DNA of 64,000 nucleotides from Candidatus Thiodiazotropha sp. (ex Epidulcina cf. delphinae) (GCA_025656455.1 JAHXHS010000009.1:62001-126000), one strand, 5' to 3'. Positions 11,201 through 19,999 are shown, numbered from the stretch's first letter. The notes: a model not told the origin generated them from the letters alone. Numbers and translations: made by a program.

Positions 11201-12110
11201 CGAACTTCCCGGAGAGACGGGGCAATTCGAAAGGCGCCACCTGCGCGGGGCCGGAGATACGCAGATCGCTCAATTCGCCGGCCCCGCGCAAATGAGCTAT
11301 CGCCCCCTGGCGCAGTTCGCCCCATACTTCCACCCCTATGCCCCCCTCATCGACCCGGTAGCCGGGCGGCAACCACTCAGACAGGCGCCCGCCCAATACC
11401 AGGTCACTGCATTTGAGATAGAACCGGCCGCTCATGGCCAAGGCGTCCGCGTGGGGCTGTTGCAGGTCGGCGATCAAGCGAACCCTCTCCCGGCCTTCAC
11501 GACCGAGGTGGCTGACTACAGAGAGTTGATGGCGCAGACCGCTATTGAGCAGATCCACGGTTACCCCGGAGAGCCTGAGCGGCGATCGACCAGGCACGGC
11601 GCTCTCGATTTGGATCTCGGTATCGAACAGCCGCAGATGGTTGTGCCCCAGTAAAACAGCGGCAACCGCCGCCGGGTTGTCATCGCTGACTTCACCCAGG
11701 CCCTGCAGGGTTACCGCACCGTCCGGCAATCGCTGCAACTTAAGTTTGGTACCGACCACCTTGGCGCTCCCCAATTGCAATCGGCCGGAGAACAGGCTTC
11801 TCAACAATCGGATATCGACAAATACTTCAGGGGCATGGAGCAATGGCTCTGAGCCTTGCCGATTGAGCACTTTGACATCGGTAAATCTCAGCGCAAGACG
11901 GGCTCCCATCAGCTGGGCCTGCATGGCGCCGATACTCAGCGGCATCCCGGCAGCCCCCTCGGCAACCCGCTCGATCTCCTGCTGATAGGGCTCAAGGTCG
12001 ATGCCTGGGAGCCATAGCCTCAGCCCGGTGATTAAAACCGCCAACAGGATCACCAGCCAGGCGAGTGCCTGCCAGAACTTGGCATGCAGGTATTTGGCGG
12101 CTTTCAACAT
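8220..12110 (-). CDS. yhdP: YhdP family AsmA-like lipid-transport protein
   Basis: 1296 residues, close to E. coli YhdP (1266). A single N-terminal membrane anchor (about 13-32) is followed by a long periplasmic beta-rich body with DUF3971 and AsmA-like C-terminal portions. The C-terminal half has the conserved segment around NVDPGVGRLIGLFSLNALGKRL. YhdP, TamB and YdbH are AsmA-like bridges implicated in moving phospholipid from inner to outer membrane. It lies 25 bp downstream of rng, as in E. coli. A second AsmA-like protein, TamB, is encoded at 55.8-59.6 kb. Confidence 0.92.
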   Translation of the reverse strand: MLKAAKYLHAKFWQALAWLVILLAVLITGLRLWLPGIDLEPYQQEIERVAEGAAGMPLSIGAMQAQLMGARLALRFTDVKVLNRQGSEPLLHAPEVFVDIRLLRSLFSGRLQLGSAKVVGTKLKLQRLPDGAVTLQGLGEVSDDNPAAVAAVLLGHNHLRLFDTEIQIESAVPGRSPLRLSGVTVDLLNSGLRHQLSVVSHLGREGRERVRLIADLQQPHADALAMSGRFYLKCSDLVLGGRLSEWLPPGYRVDEGGIGVEVWGELRQGAIAHLRGAGELSDLRISGPAQVAPFELPRLSGKFDWRRQDNGWLFDLDDLQIRHEGETWPSGRLGLAWRSRGASEKLFHIQAEYLSLKGVSDFLAILELPDPDLHNALVGLSPEGRLTDLDFTLRQGDGAVIGWRLKGAVSGYSNRPWETVPGLNGLKLVFDGDQSGGWLKIDSSNLLVDFPQLFRQPLQATRAMGDFEWGFDIESGLHLQSDRLQMSNRDVQTLSRIDLQIPISGKDLFVDIQSDFWDADGSRKSEYLPVGVMPEELVAWLDKSVVSGYVKSGSFLLYGPVSEFPFREHQGRFEVWFGVEDLLLDYLPEWPRLSDAVAEVHFINNGLRVKLQDGLLLDSQLQDVAINIEQLKDASPVEIRGLAKGPFKDLSAILGDTPLRADFQPFVEAVAVDGQIRTQVDMSIPLRSQDPFRIDGAIEFDQASLYIKQADLKVDRLSGRLRFNQSAVEANGLEARVLDDEVSFDVVPHVHQGTRWTRISTRMPLDIARLQRQFPDWQLQHFEGVGEGDIRVTVSHRPSQVPVRLSLVSDLRGVSVNLPAPLGKQAQERRKLDLGADFRADQTTELRVRYGQQTHALFRLFDQREKPWTAAIAFAGKPLSLDGIKGVYMGGHLAALNADTWIAWLGRQATSGEGKALEIEMDLRVDQLTALGTTCPDTHFTYKNYADGYRVNLTSETVQGMMQVPGDLSQRPILGRFDYIKLNLEELAKAITGPDFAERKTDQADPRVVPALNLTVDKLYINDNPMGKGNITWSKEPDGITVNSLNLVGDSLDLSGQGYWRQTPRGHSTSLNLRMHTNSLGDLQQDLGLTTGIEKAPTDVKAELYWPTSPLEMGAEKLYGSIWLKVDKGQVNNVDPGVGRLIGLFSLNALGKRLALDFSDLFSKGLTFDSIEGNFTLNDGEAYTTDLLMQSSAATIDVRGRTGLSSRSYDQQVVVTPNVSATLPLFGALAVSPTVGVALAVTQQLFGKQFDRIARRTYAVTGSWDDPQFNQILQPGEEAGADTHMPAMPGDLGDQE

Positions 12111-12135
12111 GGCGTAATGACGTTTGCCGGGAGAA

Positions 12136-13590
12136 TCAGACCAGCACCACGTCGTAGTGCTCCTGACTATAGAGCAGCTCCGCCTGCAGCTTGATGGGAT
12201 GGCCGATAAACTGCTCCAGTTCCGCCAGATGGGTCGACTCCTCGTCCAGCAACCGGTCTATCACCTCTTGAGAAGCCAACACCAACAGGGACTCCACGTC
12301 GAACTGCCGGGATTCCCGCAGGATCTCTCGAAAGATCTCGTAACAGGTGGTCTCAGCGGTCTTGATGGAGCCCCGGCCGCCGCAACAGGGACAGGATTCG
12401 CACAACACATGCTCCAGGGACTCCCGAATCCGTTTGCGGGTCATCTCCACCAGGCCCAGGGATGAGACCTCGGTGATATGCGTCCTGGCATGGTCATGGG
12501 CCAGGCACTTCTCAAGGGCGCGCAATACCTGGCGCCGATGCTCTGGATCGAGCATATCGATAAAATCGATAATGATGATGCCGCCCAGGTTGCGCAACCG
12601 CAGTTGCCGGCAGATCGCCTGAGCCGCCTCCAGATTGGTCTTGAAAATGGTCTCCTCCAGATTCCGATGACCGACGAAGGCGCCCGTATTGACGTCGATG
12701 GTGGTCATCGCCTCGGTCTGGTCGATTACCAGATGCCCACCCGATTTGAGCTGGACCTTGCGCTCCAAGGCCTTTTGGATCTCATCCTCGACACCGTACA
12801 GGTCGAACAACGGCCGTTCGCCAGGATAGTACTCGATGCAGTGTTTGATGTCCGGGATGAACTTCTGGGCAAAGGTGATGGCCTTTTGATGAGACTCCTT
12901 GGAATCGATACGTACCTTCTCCACGTCGGGACCGACCAGATCCCGTAGGGAACGCAGCGGCAGCGACAGGTCTTCGTGGATCAACTCGATCTCCCTCGCC
13001 AGTTTGCTACGCTCCTGAATCGAGGCCCAGAGACGCGCCAGAAAACGCATGTCCGCCTTCAAAGACTCCTCATCCACCCCCTCGGCCGCCGTGCGGGCGA
13101 TATAGCCTCCCGAAATTTCCCCTGTTTCAACCACCTGGTTCAGCAGTTCGCGTAAGCGCTGACGCTCGTCCTCGGCCTCGATCCGCTGGGAGATGCCCAT
13201 ATTCCCCAAAGAGGGCATGAACACCAGGTGCCGCGAAGGGATGGAGATATTGGTGGTCAATCGGGCGCCTTTGGTGCCGATCGGGTCTTTCAGGACCTGC
13301 ACGATGACATGCTCGCCCTCGCGCAACAGCTCGTAGATGTTGTCCGTCTTCGGTTTGTCCGTCGTTTCACCAATATCCGACACGTGCAGAAACGCCGCCC
13401 GTTCAAGGCCGATATCCACAAACGCTGCCTGCATCCCAGGCAGGACGCGGCAGACCTTGCCCTTATAGATATTCCCCACCAGACCCCGTTTACCGGAGCG
13501 TTCGATGATGATCTCCTGCACCGCGCCGTTTTCGATCACGGCCACACGAGTCTCGGGGGGAGTCACATTGATTAAAATCTCTTCACTCAT
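12136..13590 (-). CDS. rng: Ribonuclease G
   Basis: 484 residues, RNase G size, lacking the long C-terminal scaffold of RNase E. An N-terminal S1-like RNA-binding domain (about 35-125: GNIYKGKVCRVLPGMQAAFVDIG) is followed by the catalytic domain with Asp299 (MTTIDVNTGAF) and the DFIDM acidic cluster at 342-346, then the zinc-link Cys cluster CPCCGG at 400-405. It processes 16S rRNA 5' ends and takes part in mRNA decay. Synteny maf-rng-yhdP is conserved. Preceded by about 110 bp and then a large palindromic element that separates it from maf. Confidence 0.96.
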   Translation of the reverse strand: MSEEILINVTPPETRVAVIENGAVQEIIIERSGKRGLVGNIYKGKVCRVLPGMQAAFVDIGLERAAFLHVSDIGETTDKPKTDNIYELLREGEHVIVQVLKDPIGTKGARLTTNISIPSRHLVFMPSLGNMGISQRIEAEDERQRLRELLNQVVETGEISGGYIARTAAEGVDEESLKADMRFLARLWASIQERSKLAREIELIHEDLSLPLRSLRDLVGPDVEKVRIDSKESHQKAITFAQKFIPDIKHCIEYYPGERPLFDLYGVEDEIQKALERKVQLKSGGHLVIDQTEAMTTIDVNTGAFVGHRNLEETIFKTNLEAAQAICRQLRLRNLGGIIIIDFIDMLDPEHRRQVLRALEKCLAHDHARTHITEVSSLGLVEMTRKRIRESLEHVLCESCPCCGGRGSIKTAETTCYEIFREILRESRQFDVESLLVLASQEVIDRLLDEESTHLAELEQFIGHPIKLQAELLYSQEHYDVVLV

Positions 13591-13701
13591 ACATCAATCG
13601 TGTTCATTTCTTCATTATCATTAGTAAAATGGGCGGGGTAGGCAGACTCAGCAGGCATCAACCACCAAGGATTACCGGCTAACTGCGCTCTCCGGGTTCA
13701 C

Positions 13702-13970
13702 TAGTACTCCTTCAACATGATAATGATGGGTTCAGCGCTCCTGTGGTGTTTCGCGGCAAGGCGCAGTGCGCAGGCAATGGCCTGAGTCCTTGTCAAGCAC
13801 TGCAACGCCGCCGCGGGACACCACAGGAGCGCCCGAAGGGTTGGTCTGTCAGCGTCCATGACCGCGTTGCGCCTCTTGTAAAGGACTCAGGCCATTCACC
13901 GCGAGGCGCGCCTTGTCCTGAACGCTGACAGACCAACTGAACCCATCATTATCATGTTGAAGGAGTACTA
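13702..13970. mobile_element. MITE-like palindromic element A (three-way-junction fold)
   Basis: A 269-bp element whose first and last 34 bp (13702-13735 and 13937-13970) are perfect inverted repeats, both ending in TA. Inside are two further inverted repeats: 13736-13757 with 13810-13831 (two mismatches) and 13841-13855 with 13921-13936. Strands could therefore fold into a stem carrying two side hairpins. The two hairpin cores are inverted relatives of each other (CAATGGCCTGAGTCCTT versus AAGGACTCAGGCCATT). No transposase or credible ORF. The left edge reads CTAG. A short palindrome at 13974-13988 (TAGTGT-cct-ACACTA) touches the maf stop. Confidence 0.85.
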
Positions 13971-13980
13971 ATGTAGTGTC

Positions 13981-14565
13981 CTACACTAGTTCGATCCCTT
14001 CCCCGCGAAGTAATTCCGCGGTCTCGAACAGAGGCAACCCCATCACCCCCGAATAACTGCCTTGCAGCTCCTTGACGAACAGGGCGCCGAGCCCCTGTAT
14101 CGCATACCCCCCGGCCTTGTCGGCCGGCTCACCGGAATTCCAGTAGGCCTCAATCTCAATCTCGCTTATCGGCCGGAAGGTGACGCGACTGAGACTGAGC
14201 CGGGTCTCGATCCTTTGCGAACCCAGCGCGACCGCGCTATAGACCTCGTGGGTATGGCCCGACAACCGCCTCAGCATCGTCAACCCCTGCTCCCGATCCC
14301 TGGGTTTACCGAGTATCCCAGCGCCGATAACGACTGCGGTATCCGCCGCCAATACCGGCAATCGCTCCCTCTCATGGGTCCGCTGCAGGCCTGCCCGGAC
14401 CTTCTCCACCGCCAGGCGCAGCACGTAGGCCCCAGGTGATTCGCCTGGGCGAACACGCTCGTCCACCTCGATATCGGCCAGTGAGTGACTGACACCGATC
14501 TGCCACAGCAACTCCCTCCTGCGAGGCGAGCGGGAGGCAAGATAGATTAAAGGATTCCGCGTCAC
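13981..14565 (-). CDS. maf: Maf-type nucleoside triphosphate pyrophosphatase (YhdE)
   Basis: 194 residues from a GTG start at 14565 (VTRNPLIYLASRSPRRRELL), the usual Maf beginning and length, with an AGGGG-type ribosome site upstream; an ATG at 14619 would add 18 unconserved residues. Signature motifs are the N-terminal SRSPRR, the VLAADTAV segment and GYAIQGLGA. Maf/YhdE hydrolyses dTTP/UTP and modified nucleotides and is linked to septum control. The last two codons (GTG TAG) lie in the small palindrome at 13974-13988, so an inserted element seems to set the present C-terminus. Confidence 0.9.
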   Translation of the reverse strand: MTRNPLIYLASRSPRRRELLWQIGVSHSLADIEVDERVRPGESPGAYVLRLAVEKVRAGLQRTHERERLPVLAADTAVVIGAGILGKPRDREQGLTMLRRLSGHTHEVYSAVALGSQRIETRLSLSRVTFRPISEIEIEAYWNSGEPADKAGGYAIQGLGALFVKELQGSYSGVMGLPLFETAELLRGEGIELV

Positions 14566-14668
14566 GAACAACCACCCCTGCCCAGCACTGCCATCATTTT
14601 CCGAAGCCAAACCTGTCAAATGTCATAACATTTTCAGTGCATCCGGTCCGTCTGGTGAGAAATGCAGG

Positions 14669-15142
14669 CTAGCCAGCCCGATGGTACGGATGGTTGCGTA
14701 ACAGACTCCAGGCGCGATAGAGCTGTTCCGCCACCACCACTCTCACCAGAGGGTGCGGCAGGGTCAGCGGCGAGAGGGACCAACGCCCCTCCGCCTGTTG
14801 CAGACAGTCAGGAGCCAATCCCTCCGGCCCTCCCACCAGCAGGGCCATATCCCGGCCATCCCCCATCCAAGTCTCGAGTTTGCCGGAAAGCTGCTCAGTA
14901 CTCCAGGCGGACCCGTTCACATCCAGGGCCAGGACTCGGCAGTCCTTGGGAACAGCCTTGCGCATCCGCTCGCCCTCGCCGCGCAAGGTGCGTGAAATAT
15001 CCGCCTTCCTGCCGCGAAAACCGGGATCTAACTCGATCAGGCGCAGGGCGCACTCAGCCGGCATTCGCCGCGCATACTCCTGATAGCCCTCGACCACCCA
15101 GCGAGGCATCCGCTTTCCCACTGAAATCAGATAGATGTTCAT
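14669..15142 (-). CDS. rlmH: 23S rRNA (pseudouridine1915-N3)-methyltransferase RlmH
   Basis: 157 residues, the standard RlmH length (155 in E. coli). Seen: the N-terminal MNIYLISVGKRMPRWV, the SPOUT-fold SAM-binding loop LLVGGPEGL at about 101-109, and the C-terminal HPLVRVVVAEQLYRAWSLLRNHPYHR. The enzyme methylates pseudouridine 1915 in helix 69 of 23S rRNA on assembled 70S ribosomes. First gene of the leftward block rlmH-maf-rng-yhdP; transcribed divergently from rhlB across a 273-bp spacer. Confidence 0.96.
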   Translation of the reverse strand: MNIYLISVGKRMPRWVVEGYQEYARRMPAECALRLIELDPGFRGRKADISRTLRGEGERMRKAVPKDCRVLALDVNGSAWSTEQLSGKLETWMGDGRDMALLVGGPEGLAPDCLQQAEGRWSLSPLTLPHPLVRVVVAEQLYRAWSLLRNHPYHRAG

Positions 15143-15415
15143 GACGTGAGGATTGTACGGGAATGTGCAGACTGATGACGCCTATTTTTTGCCTCCTCAG
15201 GAAAGTCCGTGGGTAAGGCTCGGCGCAAGCGAACGACCGATTGTATGATCTGAAATGCGTTTCGTGGCCAGGAAGGCAACAAAACACCCTTGAATTTCTG
15301 GGTGTCAGTTTAGCGGAGCCATTACGCCATCGATAGTGCACGCAAGGGGGTTTTTCCACCCACTCGATCAGGGGAACATCGTAGTCCACATTAATATACT
15401 GTATCCTTCCGCCCC

Positions 15416-16771
15416 ATGAGTAATAAACACCTGACTGACACCCGTTTTGCCGATTTCGACTTACCCGAGCCATTGCTGTCGGGCATTGAGGAGGCCGGCT
15501 TCGAATTCTGCACCCCCATCCAGGCGGAGGCCCTGCCGATCGCCCTTGCCGGCAAGGACCTGGCGGGACAGGCACAGACCGGCACCGGCAAGACCGCGGC
15601 CTTTCTGATCGCCGTGCTTCACTATCTGTTGCATCATCCGGCCAGTGAGACCCGTAGACCCAATCAACCCCGCACCCTGATCGTAGCCCCCACCCGGGAG
15701 CTGGCCGTGCAGATCTACAACGACGCCCAGGCCCTGACCAAATATACCGAATTCACCACCGCCGCGGTCTTCGGCGGAACCGGATACGACCAGCAACGCA
15801 AGCGGCTGGAAGAAGGGGTCGATATCCTCATCGGCACCCCGGGCCGCCTGATCGACTATCACAAACAGCACATCTATGACCTGCGGGAGATCCAGGTCAT
15901 CGTGCTGGACGAGGCCGATCGCATGTTCGACCTCGGCTTCATCAAAGACATCCGCTACATGCTGCGGCGCTGTCCACCGCCGGAGAAACGCCTCGGCATG
16001 CTCTTCTCCGCCACCCTCTCCTACCGGGTGAAGGAACTCGCCTACGAGCACATGAACAATCCACAGAGCATCGAGGTGGAGCCGGAACGGGTCACCGCCG
16101 AGAAGGTCACCGAGACCTGCTACATGACCGCCAACGAGGAGAAAATCCCGCTGCTGATCGGCCTGCTGCAGGGTATGGACAACGCCCGGACCATCGTCTT
16201 CGTCAACACTAAGCGTGTCGCCGACAGGGTCTGGGGGTTTCTACAGGGAAACGGCGTCGACACCGCCGTGCTCTCCGGCGATGTGCCGCAGAAAAAGCGC
16301 CTCAGCCTGCTGAAAGGCTTCCAGAACGGCGAGCTTCCCGTGCTGGTAGCCACCGACGTAGCGGCCCGCGGCCTGCACATCCCCGATGTCACCCATGTCA
16401 TCAACTTCGACCTGCCTGAAGACGCGGAGGACTATGTCCACCGCATCGGCCGCACCGCCCGCGCCGGCGCCAGTGGTGAAGCCATCAGCTTCGCCTGTGA
16501 GACCTTTGCCTTCTCCCTGCCCGATATCGAGGCCTATGTGGGCCATCCGATTGCCGCACAGACAGTCGCCCCCGATCTGCTGGCGGAGGTAGACCCCAGA
16601 AGCCGCATCTACCCGGAAAAGGGCTCCCGCCAGCCCCGCCGCGGCAAGGATGGGCACAAGGGTCACGGCAAGGGACATCATCACAAGGGGCATAAAACGA
16701 AGAGCGAAGACAAGCCCAAACGACGGCGCCGTCGGCATGGCCCCAAACCGCCGCAGACCAACACCGAGTAA
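15416..16771 (+). CDS. rhlB: DEAD-box ATP-dependent RNA helicase RhlB
   Basis: 451 residues. Helicase motifs in order: Q motif ([11 protein letters not shown]), I (AQTGTGKT), Ia (PTRELAVQ), II (DEAD), III (SAT), IV (IVFVNTKR), V ([12 protein letters not shown]) and VI ([10 protein letters not shown]). The opening [13 protein letters not shown] matches RhlB rather than other DEAD proteins. A basic His/Lys/Arg-rich tail (from about residue 400) probably contacts RNA. RhlB unwinds RNA in the degradosome. Its ATG is far from rlmH and no operon partner precedes it; the gene for a Cys-cluster protein follows after 2 bp. Confidence 0.92.
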   Translation: MSNKHLTDTRFADFDLPEPLLSGIEEAGFEFCTPIQAEALPIALAGKDLAGQAQTGTGKTAAFLIAVLHYLLHHPASETRRPNQPRTLIVAPTRELAVQIYNDAQALTKYTEFTTAAVFGGTGYDQQRKRLEEGVDILIGTPGRLIDYHKQHIYDLREIQVIVLDEADRMFDLGFIKDIRYMLRRCPPPEKRLGMLFSATLSYRVKELAYEHMNNPQSIEVEPERVTAEKVTETCYMTANEEKIPLLIGLLQGMDNARTIVFVNTKRVADRVWGFLQGNGVDTAVLSGDVPQKKRLSLLKGFQNGELPVLVATDVAARGLHIPDVTHVINFDLPEDAEDYVHRIGRTARAGASGEAISFACETFAFSLPDIEAYVGHPIAAQTVAPDLLAEVDPRSRIYPEKGSRQPRRGKDGHKGHGKGHHHKGHKTKSEDKPKRRRRRHGPKPPQTNTE

Positions 16772-16773
16772 GC

Positions 16774-17139
16774 GTGGCGGACGACAAATGCCGGCAATGC
16801 AGCAACTCCAAGTGCTGCAGCTACACCACCGAAGCGATCGGTGTCGCTCCCCGCTCCAAGGCGGACTTCGAACACCTGCTCTGGCAGGTCTCCCATGCAG
16901 GCGTTGAGATCTATAAAGATGAAGACGGCTGGTTCCTGTTGATCACTGGCGGTTGCGAACATCTACTCCCCGGCGGTGACTGCGGCATCTACGATCAGCG
17001 GCCGCAGATCTGCCGCGACTACGATAATGAATGGTGCGAATTCGACGCCCCAGCCGAGGATGGATTCGAGCTCTATTTCCGTAACTACGCCGAACTACTG
17101 GCCTACTGCAAAAAGCGCTTCAAGACCTGGGGCAGATAG
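16774..17139 (+). CDS. YkgJ-type CxxCxxxxCC cysteine-cluster protein
   Basis: 121 residues starting with GTG 2 bp after rhlB. Eight or more cysteines: CRQCSNSKCC near the N-terminus, then C61-type GGCEHLLPGGDCGIYDQRPQICRDY. This is the zinc- or iron-chelating domain of the YkgJ/YcgN family, whose biochemical role is unknown. The tight spacing suggests cotranscription with rhlB. Confidence 0.87.
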   Translation: MADDKCRQCSNSKCCSYTTEAIGVAPRSKADFEHLLWQVSHAGVEIYKDEDGWFLLITGGCEHLLPGGDCGIYDQRPQICRDYDNEWCEFDAPAEDGFELYFRNYAELLAYCKKRFKTWGR

Positions 17140-17176
17140 CTGGCCCCCATCCAGAAACGCGCAGCTTTTAAAGTCG

Positions 17177-17249
17177 CGTCATCCCGGCGCATGCCGGGAT
17201 CTAGTAAGTCGTTGAATTCCCTGGATCCCGGCATACGCCGGGATGACGA
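17177..17249. repeat. Pair of inverted REP-like hairpins (TCATCCCGG type)
   Basis: Two hairpin-forming units face each other: TCATCCCGGCGCATGCCGGG and its near complement CCCGGCATACGCCGGGATGA, about 50 bp apart. A related single unit (CGTCATTCCGGCGTATGCCGG) lies at 23274-23296. Such REP-like units are common intergenic repeats in proteobacteria. No coding function. Confidence 0.7.
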
Positions 17250-17277
17250 ATGCCGCTGTTTCCGGACGGATACCAAC

Positions 17278-17588
17278 TAGTACTCCGTCAACCTGATAAC
17301 TTAGGATGCAGTGTGCCCCACATCATCCAAGGCAAGGCGCAGTCCGCAGAGAGAAGTGGCACATGGATGTGCCGTTTACGGACCGAAGGATGGAATGGCA
17401 TGCCCTTTTCAAGGACTGCAACGCCGCATTGGATGATGTGGGGCGCACCCTTTGGGCCAGCCAGGAAGCGGCCATCTGCGTTGTTGTGCTCCCTTGAATT
17501 AGCGACGGCTAGTCCTGCGCTCGCACGCCTAGCAGCTAGCCGCTTCCTGACTGGCTGCATCCTAAGTTATCAGGTTGACGGAGTACTA
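17278..17588. mobile_element. MITE-like palindromic element B (three-way-junction fold)
   Basis: A 311-bp element bounded by perfect 34-bp inverted repeats (17278-17311 and 17555-17588) beginning TAGTACTCCGTC and ending in its complement. Two internal inverted repeats follow the same plan as element A: about 17315-17330 with its partner near 17430-17445, and about 17457-17473 with 17539-17555 (one mismatch). It sits in the 612-bp gene-free stretch between the Cys-cluster gene and the ion channel gene. A nearly identical copy is at 25190-25500. A 90-codon reading frame spans it on the minus strand, but its position across the hairpins argues against a protein. Confidence 0.87.
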
Positions 17589-17751
17589 ATCCGCACACCA
17601 ACAAACATCCATTCCCGCGAGGCAATTCAGCTCAATAGAGACAACGTACCCAGACCTTCACGATGCCTGAACCGAATAACATACGGATCCGTTACGCATC
17701 GGGTATAATTCACGCCTTTTTTATAACAGACACTCACGACTCAATCGAACC

Positions 17752-18588
17752 ATGACCCCGAAAGCCGCCCAACTGCAAGCGCGATTCATCCAGCTTCGAG
17801 AAAACAGATATTTTGAAACCTTCGTGATTCTGGTGATCGTGATTTCGGCGCTCATGATCGGCGCCAAGACCTATCCGATCCCGCAATCAGTCGCACAGGT
17901 TCTACGCATCCTGGATGTCGGGATCACGCTCTTTTTTCTTGCCGAGATCATCATCCGCATGATTGCCGAACAGAGCCTGAAGCGCTTCTTCAGCAAGGGC
18001 TGGAATATTTTCGATTTCCTCATCGTCACCGCCAGTCTGATCCCCGTGGACGACAGCGAAGCCGCCCTGCTGGGGCGCCTGTTGCGGATCTTCCGGGTAT
18101 TACGGCTGATCTCCATCATTCCCGAGTTGCGGGTATTGATGAACGCCTTTGTCACCGCCATCCCGCGAATGGGTTATGTCTCCCTGCTGATGTTCATCAT
18201 TTTCTATATCTACGCCGCCATGGGCAGCATGTTCTTCAGTGACATAAACCGGGAATTGTGGGGCAATATCACCATTGCCATGCTGACCCTGTTCCGCGTC
18301 GCCACCTTCGAAGACTGGACCGACGTCATGTACGAAACCATGACCGTCCACCCGCTTAGCTGGTCCTTCTATTTATCGTTCATCTTCATCGTCGCCTTTG
18401 TATTTCTCAACATGATGATCGGCATCGTATTGGAGACCCTGCAGCGGGAGCATGAGCAGTTTTCCCGGGACAGCGGCGAGGGAGAAGCCGGCGAAGTGCA
18501 CCGCATCGACACCCGCACCGCCGAGATGGAACAGAGGCTGGTTCGAATGGAACGGATGCTGGAGAGGCTTTCGGAGAGGCGTCGGTAA
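17752..18588 (+). CDS. Voltage-gated cation channel, one-domain (bacterial Nav/Cav type)
   Basis: 278 residues with the six-helix plan: S1 about 22-40, S2 52-71, S3 84-98, S4 106-122 with arginines 109, 112, 115 and 118 at every third position, S5 140-161, pore helix and filter 172-192, S6 207-230, then a C-terminal coiled coil (255-278) expected to hold the tetramer together. The selectivity filter is TFEDWTD (185-191), richer in acidic residues than the sodium-type TLESW. Engineered NavAb variants with Asp at these places conduct calcium, so calcium permeation is inferred. Monocistronic, preceded by element B and an AT-rich promoter region. Confidence 0.9.
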   Translation: MTPKAAQLQARFIQLRENRYFETFVILVIVISALMIGAKTYPIPQSVAQVLRILDVGITLFFLAEIIIRMIAEQSLKRFFSKGWNIFDFLIVTASLIPVDDSEAALLGRLLRIFRVLRLISIIPELRVLMNAFVTAIPRMGYVSLLMFIIFYIYAAMGSMFFSDINRELWGNITIAMLTLFRVATFEDWTDVMYETMTVHPLSWSFYLSFIFIVAFVFLNMMIGIVLETLQREHEQFSRDSGEGEAGEVHRIDTRTAEMEQRLVRMERMLERLSERRR

Positions 18589-18921
18589 CAAGATAGAGAA
18601 TAACAGCTACACAATGTTTCGCTGCAAGCATTCGACATGAAGGCTAAAAAATAGTTATTATCGGGTGTAATCAAAGAGATAGGGAGGCCAAAATGGGCCA
18701 TGGAGCCACCTTTACTCACCCCAGGCCGGCCATTCAGGCGACACCATCCGAACGTCGCAGGCCTGATCGCCTCTTCCTCGGCAGATCTGTCGGAAACAAC
18801 CTCCTATTAGATTTCTGTTGTCAGGCATGCCGTGCCTATCTGCCATGTTGGGCGTAGCGGATAGATGCCTGGGCGTTAGACATCATAAAATGGCGCGAAT
18901 CTCGGCTGCATGGAGTTGGCA
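18589..18921. other. Gene-free spacer between ion channel and response regulator
   Basis: About 330 bp. A short frame at 18693-18857 (54 codons) has a good purine-rich site before its ATG (GGGAGG) but an unrecognised, low-complexity product, so it is not called. No repeat of the families seen elsewhere. Confidence 0.5.
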
Positions 18922-19662
18922 ATGAACATATTGATAGCTGAAGACAACCGGGTGATTCAGATATTGAGTGCCGAATTAATGAACAACTGGGGCTTTGCGT
19001 TCGATATGGCCTCAAACGGCATTGAAGCTGTGGAGTATGCCCGTAGGAATGGCGAAAAATATGACTTGTGTTTAATGGATATTGAAATGCCGAGGATGAA
19101 CGGCATAGAGGCCGCAAGAAAAATCAGAGAAAGCCAATCGTATTTTCCAATAATGGCCCTGACGGCAGACTCTGGATATAAAAAGGCGTGTTTTACGGCC
19201 GGCATGGACGGATTTTTGCAAAAGCCTTGTTTTCCCGGCCAATTATTTAGGATAATCAAAGAATTAACAGTCAAGCTCATATCAGTAGATATCAACGATG
19301 AAGATGTATCAATCACAAGGGTCACACCAATGAATTCCGAAGAATTGCAAGAATTAAGAGATCTGAAGAAAAAGGGGCTCACCAAGCTGAAACTAGTAGG
19401 TTTGGGACACGCTTTCGTTGTCCATAGAAATATTCAAAACAAAATATCCCATGATTTAATCGGCGAGAATAAAGAGTTGTCGGAATTTATTGACAGGTCA
19501 CCCTCCGAGCCCGGCCGGTGCCACCTGTATAAAGCCAATTTGCACGTTACAAAAGACCTGTTCTTGCCAGAGGAGTTAGAAGAAGCGATCCGGAATGAAA
19601 ACGAGATTGCCGTGAAATTCGACAGTGTATCCGATGAGCAGATTGCTGATAAAAACGCCTAA
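18922..19662 (+). CDS. Response regulator with N-terminal receiver domain and unassigned C-terminal region
   Basis: 246 residues from the ATG at 18922, which has GGAG six bases upstream (an ATG four codons earlier overlaps that site). The receiver domain (1-115) has the acidic pair Glu7-Asp8, phospho-acceptor Asp53 (CLMDIEMPRMNG), Thr81 and Lys101 (FLQKP). The remaining 130 residues are not a DNA-binding, GGDEF or histidine-kinase domain that I recognise; they are mostly hydrophilic with a predicted helical patch (EELQELRDLKKKG). The gene is AT-richer than its neighbours and has no adjacent kinase, suggesting acquisition. Partner unknown. Confidence 0.82.
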   Translation: MNILIAEDNRVIQILSAELMNNWGFAFDMASNGIEAVEYARRNGEKYDLCLMDIEMPRMNGIEAARKIRESQSYFPIMALTADSGYKKACFTAGMDGFLQKPCFPGQLFRIIKELTVKLISVDINDEDVSITRVTPMNSEELQELRDLKKKGLTKLKLVGLGHAFVVHRNIQNKISHDLIGENKELSEFIDRSPSEPGRCHLYKANLHVTKDLFLPEELEEAIRNENEIAVKFDSVSDEQIADKNA

Positions 19663-19694
19663 TAAACAGCACCAATTCGAAGTCTGTTTTGAGC

Positions 19695-19767
19695 CGTAGG
19701 TCAGGTTGGCGCGGAGCGGCTACCTGACTTAATGGTGAGGTCACGTAGCTGCGCAACGTGACCTACG
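19695..19767. repeat. 73-bp palindromic repeat, copy H1
   Basis: Outer arms CGTAGGTCA and TGACCTACG enclose two small hairpins (one around GCGGAGCGGCTACCTGA, one around CACGTAGCTGCGCAACGTG). Copies are at 21800-21872 (same length) and, inverted, at 55589-55659. It lies within the 337-bp gap before the RloA-type gene. That gap also holds an inverted repeat GGGCAAAACCTT at 19789-19800 and 19841-19852, of terminator-like shape. Confidence 0.75.
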
Positions 19768-19999
19768 GGCTTTTGAACAGTTTGTCACGGGCAAAACCTT
19801 TTTGATATCAGTATAAGCAACTGAATTATGTCTAAAACACAAGGTTTTGCCCTTTTTATTGGTGAAATATTGCGGTTAGCATAGGACTTAAAAGAGTCCG
19901 TGCGGGGCAGAGCTAAAGTGCTCAACGACAAGGTGATAGTAATTCGGCCATATCCGGGTGTGCAAGTCAGTGTGAAAACATTATTTGGACTCAATAAAG

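Noticed and set aside
17288..17560. A 90-codon minus-strand frame, present in both near-identical elements B and C.
   Set aside because: It spans the hairpins of the palindromic element, and its conservation reflects the recent copy, not protein selection.
18693..18857. A 54-codon frame with a good ribosome site (GGGAGG) upstream.
   Set aside because: Composition is not convincing, no family, and no conserved neighbours; too weak to call.
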